Source: Zopfochytrium polystomum
Lineage: Eukaryota; Chytridiomycota; Chytridiomycetes; Chytridiales; Chytridiaceae
Length of the DNA stretch: 64,000 nucleotides
NCBI GenBank assembly: GCA_025765615.1
Contig: JAIVFJ010000131.1
Span: 62,001 to 126,000 of the forward strand
Reading direction: 5' to 3'
Part shown: positions 35,101-48,954 of the stretch, piece by piece
Position numbering within the stretch: position 1 is the first letter of the stretch
Layout: each line of letters opens with the position of its first letter
The notes under the pieces: model-generated
Database searches by the model: none
Told to the model about the DNA's origin: nothing
What the model saw: the letters and a program-made list of their open reading frames with translations, nothing else
Position numbers and translations under genes: made by a program

Positions 35101-35699
35101 TCAATCAATTCTTCAGTTTTTTCAGAGGTCTATTGGGGAAGAAGTAGCCAAGGTGCATTTAGCCACGAAATCACACTTAAAGGGCTGAACCGCAAAGTTG
35201 TTTGAGGTGTCATCATGAATGCAACTGCTCTGGTTGCCCAGATAACATACCTGGAAAGCATTGCAGAGAACAAATTGCATCTTCAGCAGGCTCTCTCTGA
35301 AGGAAGTCCTTCTTGTCCAGTTCTGAATACTTGTGCCTTGAGTTCAAGTCCTGTTGAGCAGAGATTTCGGATTATTTGAGAGCAAAATCACAGTGGTAGC
35401 CTTGGAAGGTAAGCAAAATATGACAGGAAAGTATTATTATTGAGCTCACCAAAATGGTACAGAAATGATCAATCAACTGCCACCGAAATGATGAGCTCAG
35501 TCGAGCTTCTTGTCGAAAAATTCATAAATACCTCAGACTCCAAGTGTGGCTTCTCACTCATAAAATCAGCAAATGGCTCAACTTACATTGATAGAACCAC
35601 AGAAAAGAGGCTTTTCTCATGGAACAATCTTTCAGAGATTTTGGAGGCCGAAACGAGATTGAAAAGTCCGTTACAGCAAGAGAGCGGGCGAGAGGGCGG

Positions 35700-35703
<4 letters not shown>

Positions 35704-35774
<71 letters not shown>
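35704..35774 (+). repeat. GA microsatellite
   Basis: About 70 bp of nearly pure GA repeat near the downstream end of the repeat island. Confidence 0.95.
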
Positions 35775-35778
<4 letters not shown>

Positions 35779-36072
35779 AAAAAACAATTCGTAATATATG
35801 AAGTACGAGGTATCGAAGAGAGCTAAACGAGCAGCCGAACGGGCGGAGGACAACGGCATAACAGAACAGAGCCTTGAAACAGAAATGAATCTCGTGAACG
35901 GCCTTCGAAAGTCGAGCCCCGCAAGCGAAAACGGATTTGTCCATTTATTTCGTTATTTCTTTCTTCGTCTTTCCAACGTAGGGCGTCGTCTTTTTTGCCG
36001 CTCGGGAGCGCAAGCCAGTCATCCAGCAGCCAGGCTCGCTGGTATCATGGGCCGAGAGCAAGTGGTAAAAGA

Positions 36073-36079
36073 AAAGAAA

Positions 36080-36152
<73 letters not shown>

Positions 36153-36600
36153 AGAGAGAGAGCGAGAGAGAGGGCCAACAAACAACTCCAAAGAAATCGA
36201 GCGTGGGACGGAGGGGAGGGTGTCGGGAAAAAACGTCCCAGCGCTGCGCTATTCCGATGAACCAACAATGAGGCGGGATGGGGGTTGCGATGCGCTTACA
36301 AGGGCGGCAAAGAGGATTCGAAGAAATTACATGCAAACAAAAAGAGGAAGATCACAAGCAAGCAAGCAGGCCAGCAAAGGGAGGAAAACGAGAGGGTGAA
36401 CAAACGTGCACAACGCCACAGAGGTGGAGAGGAGAAAAAAAAAGGGGATCGATCAAGAGAAAGAGGAAATAGAGGGCAGGAGGAAAGGGAAAGAGAGAGG
36501 TAAGGAGAGCAAAAGGGTCAAAAGAGGGAGCGAGAAGAAGAGAAGAGAAGAGAGAAAGAAAGCAAGGCACACAATCAAATCAAAAAAAAAAAAAAAATAC
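36073..36600 (+). repeat. Long purine-rich tract with GA microsatellite
   Basis: The plus strand is mostly purine for about 500 bp. It includes a near-pure GA repeat at about 36088-36150, then GA/AAG-rich DNA and a poly-A at about 36583-36598, up to the stop of the next gene. Mirror-symmetric purine tracts can form triplex DNA. Confidence 0.85.
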
Positions 36601-38334
36601 TCAAAGCGCGGCCGCCGTCGCTGCCTCCGCCGCTGCCGCCCTCTGAGCCTTCTTGCGCTGCCTTGCCAGGTAGCTCTTCAGCCGCCTCTTGAGCAACTGG
36701 CGCTCGCCGTGCGTGCTCAGTCCGTACCCGGCCAGGCGCTGTCGGAGCTGCGGACAGCTGACGCCGGTCGGCACCACCGCCGTCGACGGTTGCGCTGCGT
36801 CGTCGGCCACAACAGCGACAACAACAGCGTCGGCGCCCTCCGCAACTTTTTGATCCGACTGTTCGCAATCATCGCTCGCCTGGGCCTCGGCCTCCGCCCC
36901 AGCCTCGTCCAGCGACTCTGCCGCCGCCGCCGACGCCGCCGCCGACTCGAGCGCGGCCTGCAGCTCGTCATAGAGGCTCCTCTCTGGAGCCAAGCACCCG
37001 GCGGGACCCCCCGCAACGGGGGGCAAAACCAGCGTGCCACCATCGTCCTTGTCCAGCGTGCCAACGTCGCCGTGCTCCGAACTCAGCGACCCACAGGCAG
37101 AGCGAGGACTCAGCGGCGGGGGCGTTAGTGACAGCGGCGACGACGACGACGATGACGCCAGGTAGTCCTCCGGCGACATTGTCATGCGCAGTGCGGCGGC
37201 AGCCCGCGGCAAAATGCTCGGGCGCAGGCGCTGGTCGTCCTTGATCGATTCAATCTCGTCCATCAGCGACGCCACCTGCAGCCGTAGCTCGGCAATCGTC
37301 TGCTCGTGGCATTCTATAGTCGCGTTGAGATCCTCAATGTGGCGGCGCAGCTAGAGAGCAAAGCGACGAGGGTTAGCGCCGCCTCAGGAAATTGCAAGCA
37401 GTACGAGTATCTAGAGAAACACACACAACAGACCTCGTGTCTCTCCAATGTGGCCGGGCACGACGCAGCGTCGCACAGGGACCACGGCGATTTTGGAGAC
37501 GACAGCGCCGACAACGCAGAGGCCGACATTGCCGACGGGACAAGCGGCAGCGGCAGCGGCAGCGGGGGGAAGCTTCGGCGGCCCGCACCTCACCACCACC
37601 TCGGCGCCGCTGTAGCCGTCGTCGTCGTCGTCGTCGTCGTCGTGTTCGTCGCCTTCCGCAGTGCCGTCCACATCATCCTCACCGCTGCAGCTGCGGGCGC
37701 GCGCGCTGCCGCTGCTGCTGTCAAAGCTGCCGCGGCTCGTGCGGCTGCCACCCCGGTGGCCACGTCGACGACCGCCACCGCCGCGTACGAGAGCTGTCGC
37801 CGCCGAAGCCGCCGAGGCCGCCGTAGCCGCCGCGGCGGCCTCCTTCTCCGCCGCAACGACGCGCGCGCGGCCGCGCTCCCTGCGCTCGCACACCAGCGCG
37901 CCGACAAGCTCGCGCTCGCGCTCGGCAAACCGCTCGCGCTCGCGCGCCGCCTCTTCGGCGCCGCGGCCCACCTCGCGGTCGAGCTCGCTGGCGACTCGCC
38001 GCAGCCGCGACAGCTCCGCCTCCGACTGCCGCAGCGACCGCGCGAGCGCCGCGTTCGACGACTCGAGGTTCGACACGCGCGTCTCGGTCGCTCGCAGGCG
38101 CAGCCGATCCTTGGGTTGGAAAAAGAGAAAGGGGAAAGGGAGAGAGAGTTTGGTGATGCAGTGTGTTAGAACAGGAGGCTCCCACGAAAAAAAAAAAAAA
38201 TAAAAAAAAAAAAGAAGAAGAATGGCCGCACTCACCTTCTTATACTCTGCAAGCTCCCTCTGCAGGACCAAATTGTGGTCTCGCGCATCCTGGAGCTCGG
38301 TCATGATGGCAGCAGAAAACTTGCTCAAAGTCAT
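36601..38334 (-). CDS. Unrecognised coiled-coil protein with acidic linker and SAP-like C-terminus
   Basis: Three minus-strand exons: 38236-38334, 37594-38109, 36601-37350; 454 aa, phases consistent. Residues 1 to about 120 form a coiled coil (ELQDARDHNLVLQRELAEYKK, LRATETRVSNLESSNAALARSLRQ and a long Arg/Glu helix). An Arg/Gly/Ser-rich part and a run of eight Asp follow, then a second coiled coil (LRRHIEDLNATIECHEQTIAELR). Near the C-terminus, CPQLRQRLAGYGLSTHGERQLLKRRLKSYLA has the spacing of a SAP motif, a short DNA/RNA-binding helix pair. The end is basic and Ala-rich. I do not recognise an orthologue. A nuclear or chromatin role is inferred only from the SAP-like helix. The exact donor of exon 2 lies within a GTG repeat and could shift by 3 or 6 nt. 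Confidence 0.55.
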
Positions 38335-40056
<1,722 letters not shown>

Positions 40057-40926
40057 ATGTTGTCGTCCTCAAGAAGGACGCCGCCGCCGCCGCAGCAGCA
40101 GGGCCTCGCACCTAATCATCCTCCTCCTCCTCCTCCAACCTCCGCCGTCGCCGCCTTCTCCAAATCGGAAACAGCCTCCACCACTCGATCACCACCACCA
40201 CCAGTACCTCCCCGCCGCCGCCGCCATCGCGAGTGCGGCGCCCCACCCTTCCCACACACGGCCTCGTCGAGCCTCCGCCGCTCGCTCGTCACCGTCGCCG
40301 CGCTCTTGATCTGCTCTGCAGTCTCCTTCTACGTGGGCCGGCTGACCTCGGCGGCCAACTCTCTCCACCTCTCCCCGACTGCTCTTCGCTCCCCGATCTC
40401 GTCGTCCGCGGCGCTACCGAGGTTGTACCCGCCATCCTCCCCATTGTCGTCGTCGTCATGGCGCGAGTTCCCGGACTGTGACCTTGAGTGTTCGTGCAGC
40501 TGTACGAACCAAGAGCACCGGCAGCAGCAGGAGCAGGGCAATGGGCAGCCGGCTTCCGCCACAACAACAGATCTCCTCTCGGGGCCGGATTTGGACAATC
40601 TTGGGTGGAATCCTGAGCCGGCGGCGGACGCGAGCAGCACCAGGAGCAGCAGTAGCACCAGCGAAGTCAGCAATGGATCGAGATGGTGGTTCCCGCTGCG
40701 GTCCAGGAGCAAGGGCGGCAAGAAGCCGCCGCCCATCCCGCTGGATCCCATAGAGTACTGGACCGTCATCGGATGCATAGTAGTGTTGGTCCTCTTTGGC
40801 GGCATGTTTGCCGGCCTCACCATCGGCCTCATGTCTATAGGTGATATGCCAGCCCCCCACGCGCGCGACGCTTCCGTCCGTTCTCTCTCCCTCACTCCCT
40901 CGCTCACACACACACACACACACACA

Positions 40927-40962
<36 letters not shown>

Positions 40963-43669
40963 TCCTTACCATTTTGGCGCGCGGCTGTGCGGCGGCGCGT
41001 GCTTCTCGAAACCCGCTATAGGGGGAAAAAAATTTCTCCCTGCCGCGCACACGCCTCCCTCGCTTTGTCTGACACAAACCTTAACCCTCTCGAACGCGCC
41101 TCGTCGCTCCTCGCTCCGTCGTCGTCGTCTTTCCTCTTCCAATTACAACTCCAACCACCTGCGCCGCCTGACTGCTACTGTCCTCGTCGCACTGCAGATG
41201 AAACCAACCTCTCAATTCTCAAAAGATCCGGGAACCCAACCGACAAAATGTACGCTGAGCGTATCGAGCCAATCAGAAAAGACGCGCACCTGCTCCTCGT
41301 CACGCTTCTGCTGGCAAACACGGTTGTGAACGAGACCCTCCCGGTCTTGTTTCACGAGGTCCAGCTCGACGGCTACCAGGCTGTCCTTTGTTCCACCGTC
41401 CTCGTCCTCATCTTTGGAGAGTAAGTTTTTGAAAGGAAAAGGCGGCGTCTTTCTCTCTCGGCGGAAAAGCCAGACTCTACTTTTTCTGATCAGTTTGCAT
41501 CAGAATCATCCCTCAGGCGGTCTGCGCGCGGTATGGATTGCAAGTCGGGGCAATGTTCGCGTGGCCGGTTCGGATCCTCATCTGGATCGAGTTTATTATT
41601 GCGTACCCCGTTGCAAAGCTGTTGGATTACATCCTCGGGCACAAAGATGGCATGATTTACAGAAGAGCAGGTGAGGGTTGTCAATTTGCGGTGGCCTTGT
41701 CGTCGCTTACGAAATGGCTCACTTTGCTCACTCTTCAAACTTCTTTGTTTGTAGAGTTGAAAGAGCTCATTGCGATGCACGACGAAGGCAACCAAGGTCC
41801 TTTGAGTCAGGAAGAGGTTTCAATCCTTCGGGCTGTTCTTGAATTGCGCGACAAGACAGTCCTGGACGTTATGACCAAGTTTGAAGACGTGGTAATGCTT
41901 CCAATGGACGCCAAGCTGGATCGTCAAACCATCGGCAAGGTATCGTGAAACGTTGTCTCCTCCAGCTTTTTTTTTGCCTGATGCCGCAATTAGCTCATCG
42001 AAGCCGGCCATTCGCGGGTTCCTGTATACAACAACGCACGGGAGAACGTGATTGGAGTTTTGCTTGTTAAGCAGTTGGTGCTTTTGGACCCCGACGATGC
42101 CACTCCCCTTGCCGATATTCCCATTGGTCGGCTCCCACGGATCAAGTCGGACACACCCCTGTTTGAAATTCTGCATAATTTTGAGGAAGGCGGGAGTAAG
42201 TTGTTTAACATTTAGCCCTCGATTTGCCAGGGCCGTGTCTTAAAACCCACAATGCACAGGTCATATGGCTGTTGTCGTTGATGAGCTCCCAATCGAATCG
42301 ACCATTGCGGAATCAGCAGCAATGGTTACAGCCTCTCCACTGTGGATTGCGACCCTCGCCGGAGACATCGCAAAAACGTTATGTACCCCTGGGTATAGTG
42401 ACGCTTGAAGACGTCATTGAGGAGATGATTGGACAGGAGATTATTGATGAGACGGATGTGTACGTGGACGTTGGGGCGCGCATCCGTGTTGGACGAGCGT
42501 TCCACGAGATTGAGCGCAAGCTGGCGGCGAAGACGGCGGGCGGTCATGTGCAGATTGACGTATCTCCGGCCCTTCCTCCCTCTTTCTTGAAACCTCCGAC
42601 GCCAAAGGCGCTAGGTCCGACGATCATAACCACAGGACAGCTGAAGCGGATGTCGCAAAACAGCGGGGCTGCCGCCGCCGCGCAGCGCAGCATGTCTGGA
42701 CCGCGATCAGCGTCGTTTCTGGATGATGTTCCGGAAAACACCCCCCTCCTGCCGCCCCCCGCGCGACCGCTTCTCTCCGCCGCGAGCCGCAGCCCTTCAA
42801 CCGAGTCGGTTGTCTCGCCCTACCCGCTGGCGAGCCCTGCAACCCCATTCAGCTTTTACGGCGCGCTCCTCGAGGAGCAGGTCCCCACACCTGGAGCAGC
42901 GGCACATGCTGCGTCGGGTGCGTCCTCTCCAAAGGCATCGCACGCCGTCGTTTCAAAGCAGCTGCTGCTGTCGCCGACCTCGAAACCGTGCGGTGCGCCC
43001 GTCGTCATCCCCCTTGCGGCTCCAGGCGCTTTGGCAGCGGGGGCGGCCTCTTCCGCAGTGACGACGAACCCCGCAGCAGTGGCGCCGTCGTCGTCGACGG
43101 CAACCACGACTGCGACAGCGCCAGGGGCGCCCGCCGCAATCCCAAGCAGCGCCGCCGCGACCCCAAAGAACCGCGGACACCGGCGCAAAACGCTACTCCT
43201 GCCAGCATCGCAGCTGGTCGAAGAGGCGGCCCTCCTCCACGTCGTGATCCCCACGCATTCGCATTCGCATTCGCACGCTACGCACAAGCTGTCGGGGGGC
43301 AGTGCGACCCGTGGCGGCGGCGGCTTCGGCGCAGGCGGCGCAGGCGGCGGGGGGGAGCCCGACGACTCGGCCAACTCGGCGAACGCCGAAGCCGTGCCGC
43401 ACCCGACCGCCGTGGGGCTGGGCATTGGCGGCGGCGGCGGCGGCGGACGCGTTCCGAAGCGGAGGAGCCTTCACTTTGCAAAGCAGACGTCCGCGTCGTC
43501 CTTGGGCTCGGCGGGGGCGGCGGCGGCTTCTGGGGACGACGACGAGGAGTGGGTGGAGGACGAACCGGCGGTCGAAGCGGCGGCGGCCGTGTCGGCGGCA
43601 CACTTGGCCGGCGGCGACGTTGGTCGGGCTCGAGCGCTTTCAGCGGGGACGAGAGACGGGAGGCGATGA
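40057..43669 (+). CDS. CNNM/Mam3-type membrane protein (DUF21 plus CBS pair)
   Basis: Six exons: 40057-40840, 41198-41420, 41504-41670, 41755-41939, 41994-42195, 42260-43669; about 989 aa. A Pro/Ser-rich N-terminus contains one hydrophobic segment (about residues 75-95). The DUF21 membrane domain follows: YWTVIGCIVVLVLFGGMFAGLTIGLMSI, LLVTLLLANTVVNETLPVL, IIPQAVCARYGLQVG. The CBS pair reads LRDKTVLDVMTKFEDVVMLPMDAKLD, LIEAGHSRVPVYN, HMAVVVDE and LGIVTLEDVIEEMIGQEIIDETDVYVD. CNNM proteins handle Mg2+ (yeast Mam3 affects Mn2+ and vacuolar Mg2+). The tail is long and disordered with a His/Ser run (HSHSHSHATH). Within the second CBS the frame changes by one base at an A5 run (42372-42376); removing one A restores DIAKRYVPLGIVTLEDV. 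An upstream exon-1 ATG was used. Confidence 0.88.
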
Positions 43670-43805
43670 TTGTGGGGTGCTGGGTATGTTATTCCTTTTT
43701 TTTTCCTCCCCACGTTTTCAAGATTGGTTCCTCGATCTTTTCTTTTACCTTGCTGTTATTTTTTTCTTTTCGTTTGTTCCCGTTTCTGATCGCGCGCGCG
43801 CGCGC

Positions 43806-43853
<48 letters not shown>

Positions 43854-44161
43854 CTCGCCGGCCCTTCTTTTTCGTTTCGGGTGGAGGTGGTAGGTTACTT
43901 CTGTCCTCTCTGTTTTTATATGGAGGGGGAGGTTGCGCTTGTGCGTTCGGGCGTCGGGCATTTTTAACCTTAAAGCAAAAACGGAAAGTGAGAGAGAAAG
44001 AGGGGCAGTGGGCGAGAATTATTCGCCGAACACAGCGGGATTCGACCTGAGGTGGATGCGTAGAAATGACCACCAGACACGAGCGAGCGGGCTTTGAAAA
44101 AAACAATTGGAAAACCAACAAAAAACAAAACAAAAAACAACAAAAAGCGGGGCGATCACCG
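43670..44161. repeat. Intergenic region with CG/GT microsatellite
   Basis: Contains a short CG run followed by a GT repeat at about 43793-43850 and A-rich DNA (44095-44145) before the LZTFL1 start. No gene seen. Confidence 0.7.
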
Positions 44162-45393
44162 ATGAACCCGCCGCCGTCATCGTCGTCGTCGCTGTCGCCG
44201 TCGGCCGCCGCCGCCGCCGCCGCCTCGATGCTCCTCCTCTCTCCGACGACCACGTCCACCACCACCACCACCACCAGCAGCAGCTCCAGCACTTCCCCGC
44301 CGTCGGCCGCCGCGACCGAGCAAGTGACCTCCTTCCTCCGCTTCCTCCGTCACCAACGCCACCAATCGCAGCGCGAGCTGACCCTCGCCCTCGCCGACGC
44401 GACTCGCGGGCACCGCTTACCCCCCCCCATCCTCCTCCTCCTCCACCTCGTCCTCCTCCTCCTCCGCAACAACCGTCTACACCTCGGACGAAGTCTCGGC
44501 GCTAACGGCATCGCTGCGCGCGGCCGCGAGCGCGGCGCTCGACGCGGAGCTGGCGACGCACGCGCGCATGGCGGCGGTGGTCGTCGCGCAGTATGTGGGC
44601 GCGGCGGAGCGGCTGGGGTGCGTGGTGAGGGCAAGGTTTGCCGAGATGGAGAACGGGTGAGAGGAGAATGGACCCTTTTTTTTTTCTTTTTTTTCTTTTT
44701 TTTTGCTTTTGGTGTGGATGATTATTAACAAGGGAGCAAACTACCCACCCGCCCGCGCGCCCGACCTAAAAAAAAAAAAAAAAAAGGGAGCTGCTCGAGG
44801 CCGCGCGGAGACTGGAGGAAGAGGGGGAGGAGGGGAACGGCGCGGGCGGTGGTGGCAGCGGTCGGTCGGCGGATGAGGAGGGGCAGGCGGCGGCGGAGGA
44901 GAAGCAGCAGCGGCAGCAGCAGCGGTCGCCGCTGGGTTGGGAGGAGCCGCCGGCGCGCAAGGTGAGAGCGAGGGAGTTTTGGGGGGTTTTTTTAGGGTTT
45001 TTTTTGGTTGCTTTCGCGGGTTGCTTGGTTGCTTGCGTTAGTGCTTCTCTTAATTTTATTTTATTTTATTTTATTTTGAATTTCGGCCCTCAACGTTTCC
45101 CCCCTCACAGAAACCCATCGGCGCGGTAGCGATGTTTTTTGTCCCCCCCCCCCCTTCCCTCCCAAATCTAACGACCAACGGGCCAAACCACAAAACTCAC
45201 CCCCCGCCCGGTTTCGTCCTTTTTCTCGTTCCCCCCCCTTGTCATCCCCCTCGCCCCCCATTCTTCTTTGCCGATGGACGCGGGGCACGAAAAAGCTCCC
45301 CAGCCTCGGTGGAAGCGCAACAATGGGCACCACTGCCGCGGCATTAGGAGGCGGCACGCTGCCTCAAAAGGTTTGGTGAGTTTTTTCTTTACT

Positions 45394-45437
<44 letters not shown>

Positions 45438-45552
45438 GGGTTGATCCGTCGCTCGCTCGCTCGCGCTGGCCGCAGGCTGGGGCGTCTGTGGCACTGTGTT
45501 TTCTCGTGTAAAAGGGTAAAACACACAATGTCTTCCCCTCAAAAAACAAAAC

Positions 45553-45598
<46 letters not shown>

Positions 45599-45714
45599 AC
45601 CCGTACACGCTCGAGCTCGAGGTGCGCGTGCAGGAGCTGCAGCGCGAGCGCGACCGCCTGGCCGAAAAGACGCTGCGGATGGAGGCGGTGAGTGGCAGGG
45701 GCACATCCCCAAAC

Positions 45715-45745
<31 letters not shown>

Positions 45746-46118
45746 TAACCCCGCACCAACTATTTTTTTGAATTAATGATTTCTCAATGCAGGAGCTGAA
45801 AGCGCGCATCGACCGGTCGGGGCCGGTCCAAAACTTTCTCAAGATGATGGAGCGCAAGGACGCGCTGCTGCGCGACTACCGGGCCAGGCTCGGCCAGTTG
45901 AGTGACTTGAGTCTCGCGCCGGGTTGGAGGACAGAGAGAGAGAGAGAGAGAGAGAGATTGTGTGTGTGTGGGTTGCGTGTTCGAGTGCGCGCGCGTGTGT
46001 GAGTGTGTGTGTCTGTGCTGTGCGCGTCTGTGCCACCAACTCCTGCGATCCTTTTTTCCGTCCCCCCGAAAGGTTCGACAAATCGGTGCTGGACGAGCCT
46101 GCGTCCGAAGCGGCGTGA
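44162..46118 (+). CDS. Leucine zipper transcription factor-like protein 1 (LZTFL1/BBS17)
   Basis: Seven exons: 44162-44656, 44787-44961, 45111-45125, 45296-45370, 45598-45687, 45793-45896, 46073-46118; about 332 aa. A Ser/Thr/Ala leader precedes TEQVTSFLRFLRHQRHQSQREL, then YTSDEVSALTASLRAAASAALDAELATHARMA, ARFAEMENGELLEAARRLEEE, a coiled coil (LELEVRVQELQRERDRLAEK) and NFLKMMERKDALLRDYRARLGQFDK. This order matches LZTFL1, which regulates BBSome traffic in cilia. The coiled coil is shorter than in animals. Exon 1 keeps frame only if one C is removed from a C9 run (44420-44428); the corrected exon then has exactly the phase needed for exon 2. The 15-nt third exon is supported by phase only. 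Introns carry a G43 tract and CA and GA repeats. An upstream in-frame ATG at 44066 is less likely. Confidence 0.8.
45394..45436 (+). repeat. G43 homopolymer in an LZTFL1 intron
   Basis: Forty-three consecutive G residues about 24 nt after the exon-4 donor. A G run of this length can form G-quadruplexes and is hard to sequence, so the true length is uncertain. Confidence 0.9.
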
Positions 46119-46207
46119 CAAGGAAAGGAGTAGAACTGGAAAACAAGGAGAAAAAAAAAGGAAAAAAGGAAAAAAAGGGAAAAAAAGAAAAGACACAAAT
46201 CACACAG

Positions 46208-46490
46208 ATGGACAAGGCAGCGTCGAACCATGCCTTTGTCGTCAAGGCGCTGCGGGAGGGCGTGCGGGTCGACGGGCGCACGCCGTACCAGTTCCGCGCA
46301 GTCAAGATCGCGCTTGGCCCAGAGGCGTCGGGCCGATCCGAGGTGCAGCTGGGCAGGACGAGGTGAGCGTGAGAGCAGAGAGTGTTGTTGTGCGAGAGCG
46401 TGTGTGTGAGAGAGAAGCGTGAGGGTAGAGTAGAGTAGAGTAGAGTAGAGTAGTGTAGTGTAGAGTAGTGTAGAGTAGTGTAGAGGAGTG

Positions 46491-46556
<66 letters not shown>

Positions 46557-47861
46557 GGCGGCTTTCGCTGCAGCTGCACCCGTTTCTTTCTTTCTTTTAT
46601 TCCCCTTTTTTTGTGGAACGCGCTGACGCTTGTCAAACTCTCCCCCCCAAACAAACAAACAAACAAAACGACCAACAATGCACAACAAAGAGTCCTCGCC
46701 AACGTATCGGCCGAAATCGTCAGACCCAATGCCTCCAACCCGTCAGAGGGCTTCCTCGCATTCAACACGTCCTTCTCCCCAATGGCATCGCCCGCCTTTG
46801 AGCCCGGCAAGTGAGTGCGGTGTCGCTCACCTTTTTTTTATTTATTTCTTTTTCTTCTTTCCTTCAGTTCATGCGACTCTCCTCGGTCGCCTGCTTTTCG
46901 TTGATCACAACCCACCCACTGCCTTGCCCCCAACCCCACCACCACTCTCTCAAACAAAAGACTCTCAGAGGAGGAAGTCCTCGTCAGCCGGCTCCTGGAG
47001 AAGGCGCTGCGGCGCAGCCGCGCGGTCGACACGGAGGGTCTGTGCATCGTCGCGGGCGAAAAGGTGTGGTCGATCCGCATCGACGTGCACGTGCTCGACG
47101 ACGGGGGCAACGTCGTCGACTGCGCGTGCGTCGCCGCCGTCTCGGCTTTGATGCACTTTAAGCGGCCGGACGTGGACGTGGACGGCGATGAAGTTCGGGT
47201 GGTGAGTAGCGAGAAAGGGGAGGGGAGCATGTGTGTGTGCGTGTCCGTTCATGTTGGGGCAGAGAGAGAGCGCGCGCGCGTCGAAACACAGCTAATACAT
47301 TTCCCCGTTTCCATAGTTTTCCGCAGATGAAAAAGCGCCAATCCCCCTAAGCGTACACCACATTCCAATTTGCATATCATTTGGGTTTTTCGACGGCGGG
47401 TGAGTGTTTGGCCACGCACATATCGAAACGGACGTACCCAAACCAAAAAAAAAAAACAAAAAAAAAACAAAAAAACTAGAGACCGCCTGGTGGTTGACCC
47501 GAGCCACGAGGAGGAGCTCTGCCAGGACGGAGACATGACGATTGTGGTCAACACGCACCGGGAAGTGTGCGCGTTGTCCAAGGCGGGCGGCGCGCCGCTG
47601 GGCATGAGTCAGATTGTTCGCTGCGCAGAGGTCGCGGCCGTCAAAGCGTCGGAGATGACGGAGATGATTCGAAACGCATTGTCGCAGGTCAGTAAAGTGA
47701 GCGGCCCGGTGTTGGTGTTCTTCTATCGTTGCCCCCTTTTTTCACTTCTATCCCCAGACAACCTGCGTCGGTTGTTTTTTTTTTTGTTTTTTTTTTTTTT
47801 TATGGCCGGGAATGCACTTTGCTTTGTTGCACTCACCTGCATCTCACCCTGCCTCGTTTGC

Positions 47862-47899
<38 letters not shown>

Positions 47900-48078
47900 C
47901 GGCTCTTCCTGCTTGTTGTCCCCTCCCTCCTCGCCTCTGCCCTTGTGCCTTGCACGCCCCTCGGTCCCTCGATGGCGCGTCGCCCGCGCACACACAGGCA
48001 AACTCGTCGTCTTCGACAGCGTTGGCGTTGGCGTCTTCGTCGACGAGGCAAAAGGGCGCCAAAAAGAAGTCTACATAA
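46208..48078 (+). CDS. Exosome complex subunit RRP45/EXOSC9
   Basis: Six exons: 46208-46362, 46691-46810, 46961-47201, 47317-47399, 47480-47687, 47998-48078; 295 aa. RNase PH-like blocks are LREGVRVDGRTPYQFRAVKI, VQLGRTRVLANVSAEIV, SPMASPAFEPGK, AVDTEGLCIVAGEKVWSIRIDVHVLDDGGN, ALMHFKRPDV, PLSVHHIPICISFGFF and RLVVDPSHEEE. These are specific to Rrp45 among the six ring subunits. The subunit is part of the catalytically inactive hexameric ring of the RNA exosome in nucleus and cytoplasm, which threads RNA to Rrp44/Rrp6. The C-terminal extension found in human EXOSC9 is absent; the last exon is only a Ser/Lys-rich tail. The first intron contains a TAGAG-type pentamer repeat (about 46425-46490) and a GA tract (about 46496-46553). 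Confidence 0.93.
46425..46554 (+). repeat. TAGAG pentamer repeat and GA microsatellite in RRP45 intron 1
   Basis: About 70 bp of (TAGAG) units with GTG variants, running straight into about 58 bp of GA repeat. Confidence 0.9.
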
Positions 48079-48954
48079 TAGATTTGGGGGTTACCACGGG
48101 AAAACAAACCGAACAAACAAACCAAACAAAAAAAAACAAAAGATCCACCACGGGAAAGATTTGTATTATTATTTAGACAGACCTGAAGAACGAACCAACC
48201 TGACAGACAGATACGCAGACAAACAGCAAGACAGACAGACGGACGGGCAGACAGACAGGCAGACAGACAGACAGAAGATGGACTGAGATGGCATTTTCTG
48301 AAGCCAAACAAACGGGGCGGGCCATTACACACACACACACATTCGCTCACAGCCGCAGAAACACGCACACTCACGGGCGTCGTCGTCGTCGTCGTCAGCG
48401 GTCTTTGGCAAGCGCGGGATGGTAAAGCGGCCGAACCTGCACCCGGCGGCGCCGGCGGAGTCGAATTCCGCCCGCCCCGCCCCGCCCTCCCGCCTTCTTA
48501 CTCCCTTCTCCCCCAACACCTCCTTACCTCACCCCCCCTCTCCATCACCCGCGAGCGGATCCCTCCCTCCTCGGCTGTCGGACCATGCTGATATGTTCCC
48601 CCTGCCTCCCCCCCATCACACCACCTCCCGACGATGACTAGTCGTCATCTGTCGCATCGAGGGGCGGGATTCTGAGGACAGTGCGATCAAGGCCCGCGGG
48701 GGCCGTGCGCTCTCTTCCGCCGCACTGCCCTTCCATTCGTGCCTGCCTAGACGCGTTGGAGCGATCAATCGCCCCCGTGGTTGGTTGGGGGCTTGCGAGG
48801 TTCCGCAACATGACGGAGCCCCCACAACCCCCACCTTTGTGTCTCACGTGCGCCCTCCCTCTTCCTTTCCATCTTGCTGTCGCTTGCCCCCCCTGCCCCT
48901 CCTTCTTTCCGATCGCTGGCTGATCACCGCTTCTACCCCTCCGCTAAACTGCAG
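48079..48954. other. Upstream region of the Furry-like gene
   Basis: Holds a GACA-type repeat (about 48201-48275), a short CA run and a pyrimidine-rich stretch. A plus-strand ATG at 48419 opens a 72-codon Pro/Ser-rich frame, and an ATG at 48810 opens a short one. Either could be the first exon of the Furry-like gene, but no phase-compatible splice was settled. Confidence 0.5.

Larger units (their letters stand above)
30706..36600. other. Gene-poor repeat island
   Basis: Nearly 6 kb without a recognisable host gene and visibly AT-richer than its neighbours between about 31400 and 33700. It contains a tRNA-like SINE head, repeat copy 2, an HSE/TATA array, a solo-LTR-like element and two long GA tracts (each listed). 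Short open frames (31620-31904, 32140-32421, 32895-33239, 35215-35376, 35440-35700) have no recognised domain and may be decayed transposon coding sequence. Confidence 0.6.

Noticed and set aside
35704..36180. Arg/Glu-rich open frames over GA repeats
   Set aside because: Artefact of the GA microsatellites (RERERE in one frame, SLSLSL on the other strand).
43278..43967. Alternative-frame Arg/Gly-rich open frames over the CNNM tail
   Set aside because: GC-rich coding DNA keeps other frames open; the CNNM frame continues from the CBS domain.
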